Of a stretch of DNA of 14,790 nucleotides, positions 14,761 through 14,790 are shown in pieces. This DNA is from an uncultured Gammaproteobacteria bacterium (GTDB lineage: Bacteria > Pseudomonadota > Gammaproteobacteria > Acidiferrobacterales > CAJVXG01): positions 1-14,790 of the forward strand of contig CAJVXG010000018.1 in assembly GCA_913009215.1 (NCBI GenBank). The letters are read 5' to 3'. The notes below the pieces were generated by a model, which was given only the letters and a program-made list of their open reading frames with translations, did not search any database and had not been told where the DNA came from. The position numbers and the translations under genes are program-made. Within the stretch, counting starts at the first letter, position 1. Each line of letters begins with the position of its first letter.

Positions 14761-14790
14761 TGTGTTACCCCTTTCGGTTTAAGCCCCCCG

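Overview
The window looks like a chromosomal segment of a gammaproteobacterium, probably an uncultured or little-studied lineage. The evidence is the succinylase-branch lysine genes dapC-dapD-dapE, DapE and DapD of enterobacterial length and residue numbering, and the block rpsF-rpsR-rplI / dnaB-alr-radA, an order I recall from many gammaproteobacteria. Most of the window has GC-rich coding (36 of 60 bases are G/C in 4201-4260). The first gene is clearly poorer (20 of 60 in 241-300). I cannot name genus or species from this sequence.

Layout. (1) 36-815: an AT-rich SAM-dependent methyltransferase gene, probably acquired, whose stop codon lies in a short motif resembling one end of an integron attC site. 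(2) 888-1766, minus: an EamA/DMT-family ten-helix transporter, divergent from (3) the plus-strand lysine/diaminopimelate genes dapC (1827-3020), dapD (3043-3864) and dapE (3995-5128). The dapD-dapE gap holds three tandem 8-bp TTTGCGYC units and a hairpin-forming arm, which look like a dispersed intergenic repeat lying almost against the dapE start. (4) 5280-9390, plus: a three-gene phospho-signalling cassette. It comprises a membrane CHASE2-sensor Ser/Thr kinase, a soluble PP2C phosphatase overlapping or abutting it, and a protein with one canonical and one degenerate FHA domain. Together they form a sensor-writer, eraser and reader set. (5) 9396-13232, minus: dnaB-alr-radA, tightly packed (gaps of 3 and 6 nt), converging on the FHA gene with 5 bp between stops. 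(6) 13443-14760, minus: the ribosomal protein operon rpsF-rpsR-rplI, ended by a strong intrinsic terminator at 13385-13421. No priB lies between rpsF and rpsR.

How the genes work together. dapC, dapD and dapE supply three of the four enzymes of the succinylase section towards meso-diaminopimelate, used for lysine and peptidoglycan. Alr supplies D-alanine for the same wall. DnaB and RadA act in replication and recombination. The kinase/phosphatase/FHA trio is the most system-like part of the window. I see no type VI secretion genes, so its targets are unknown.

Most notable non-genic or unusual features: two DnaA-box-like sequences upstream of dnaB; a 5 x 39-bp in-frame tandem repeat giving ribosomal protein S6 an acidic 13-residue-repeat tail; the tandem octamers before dapE; and nested, mutually exclusive inverted repeats between the phosphatase and FHA genes. 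No tRNA, rRNA, CRISPR array, transposase or prophage gene was seen. No stretch longer than about 210 bases lacks a gene.
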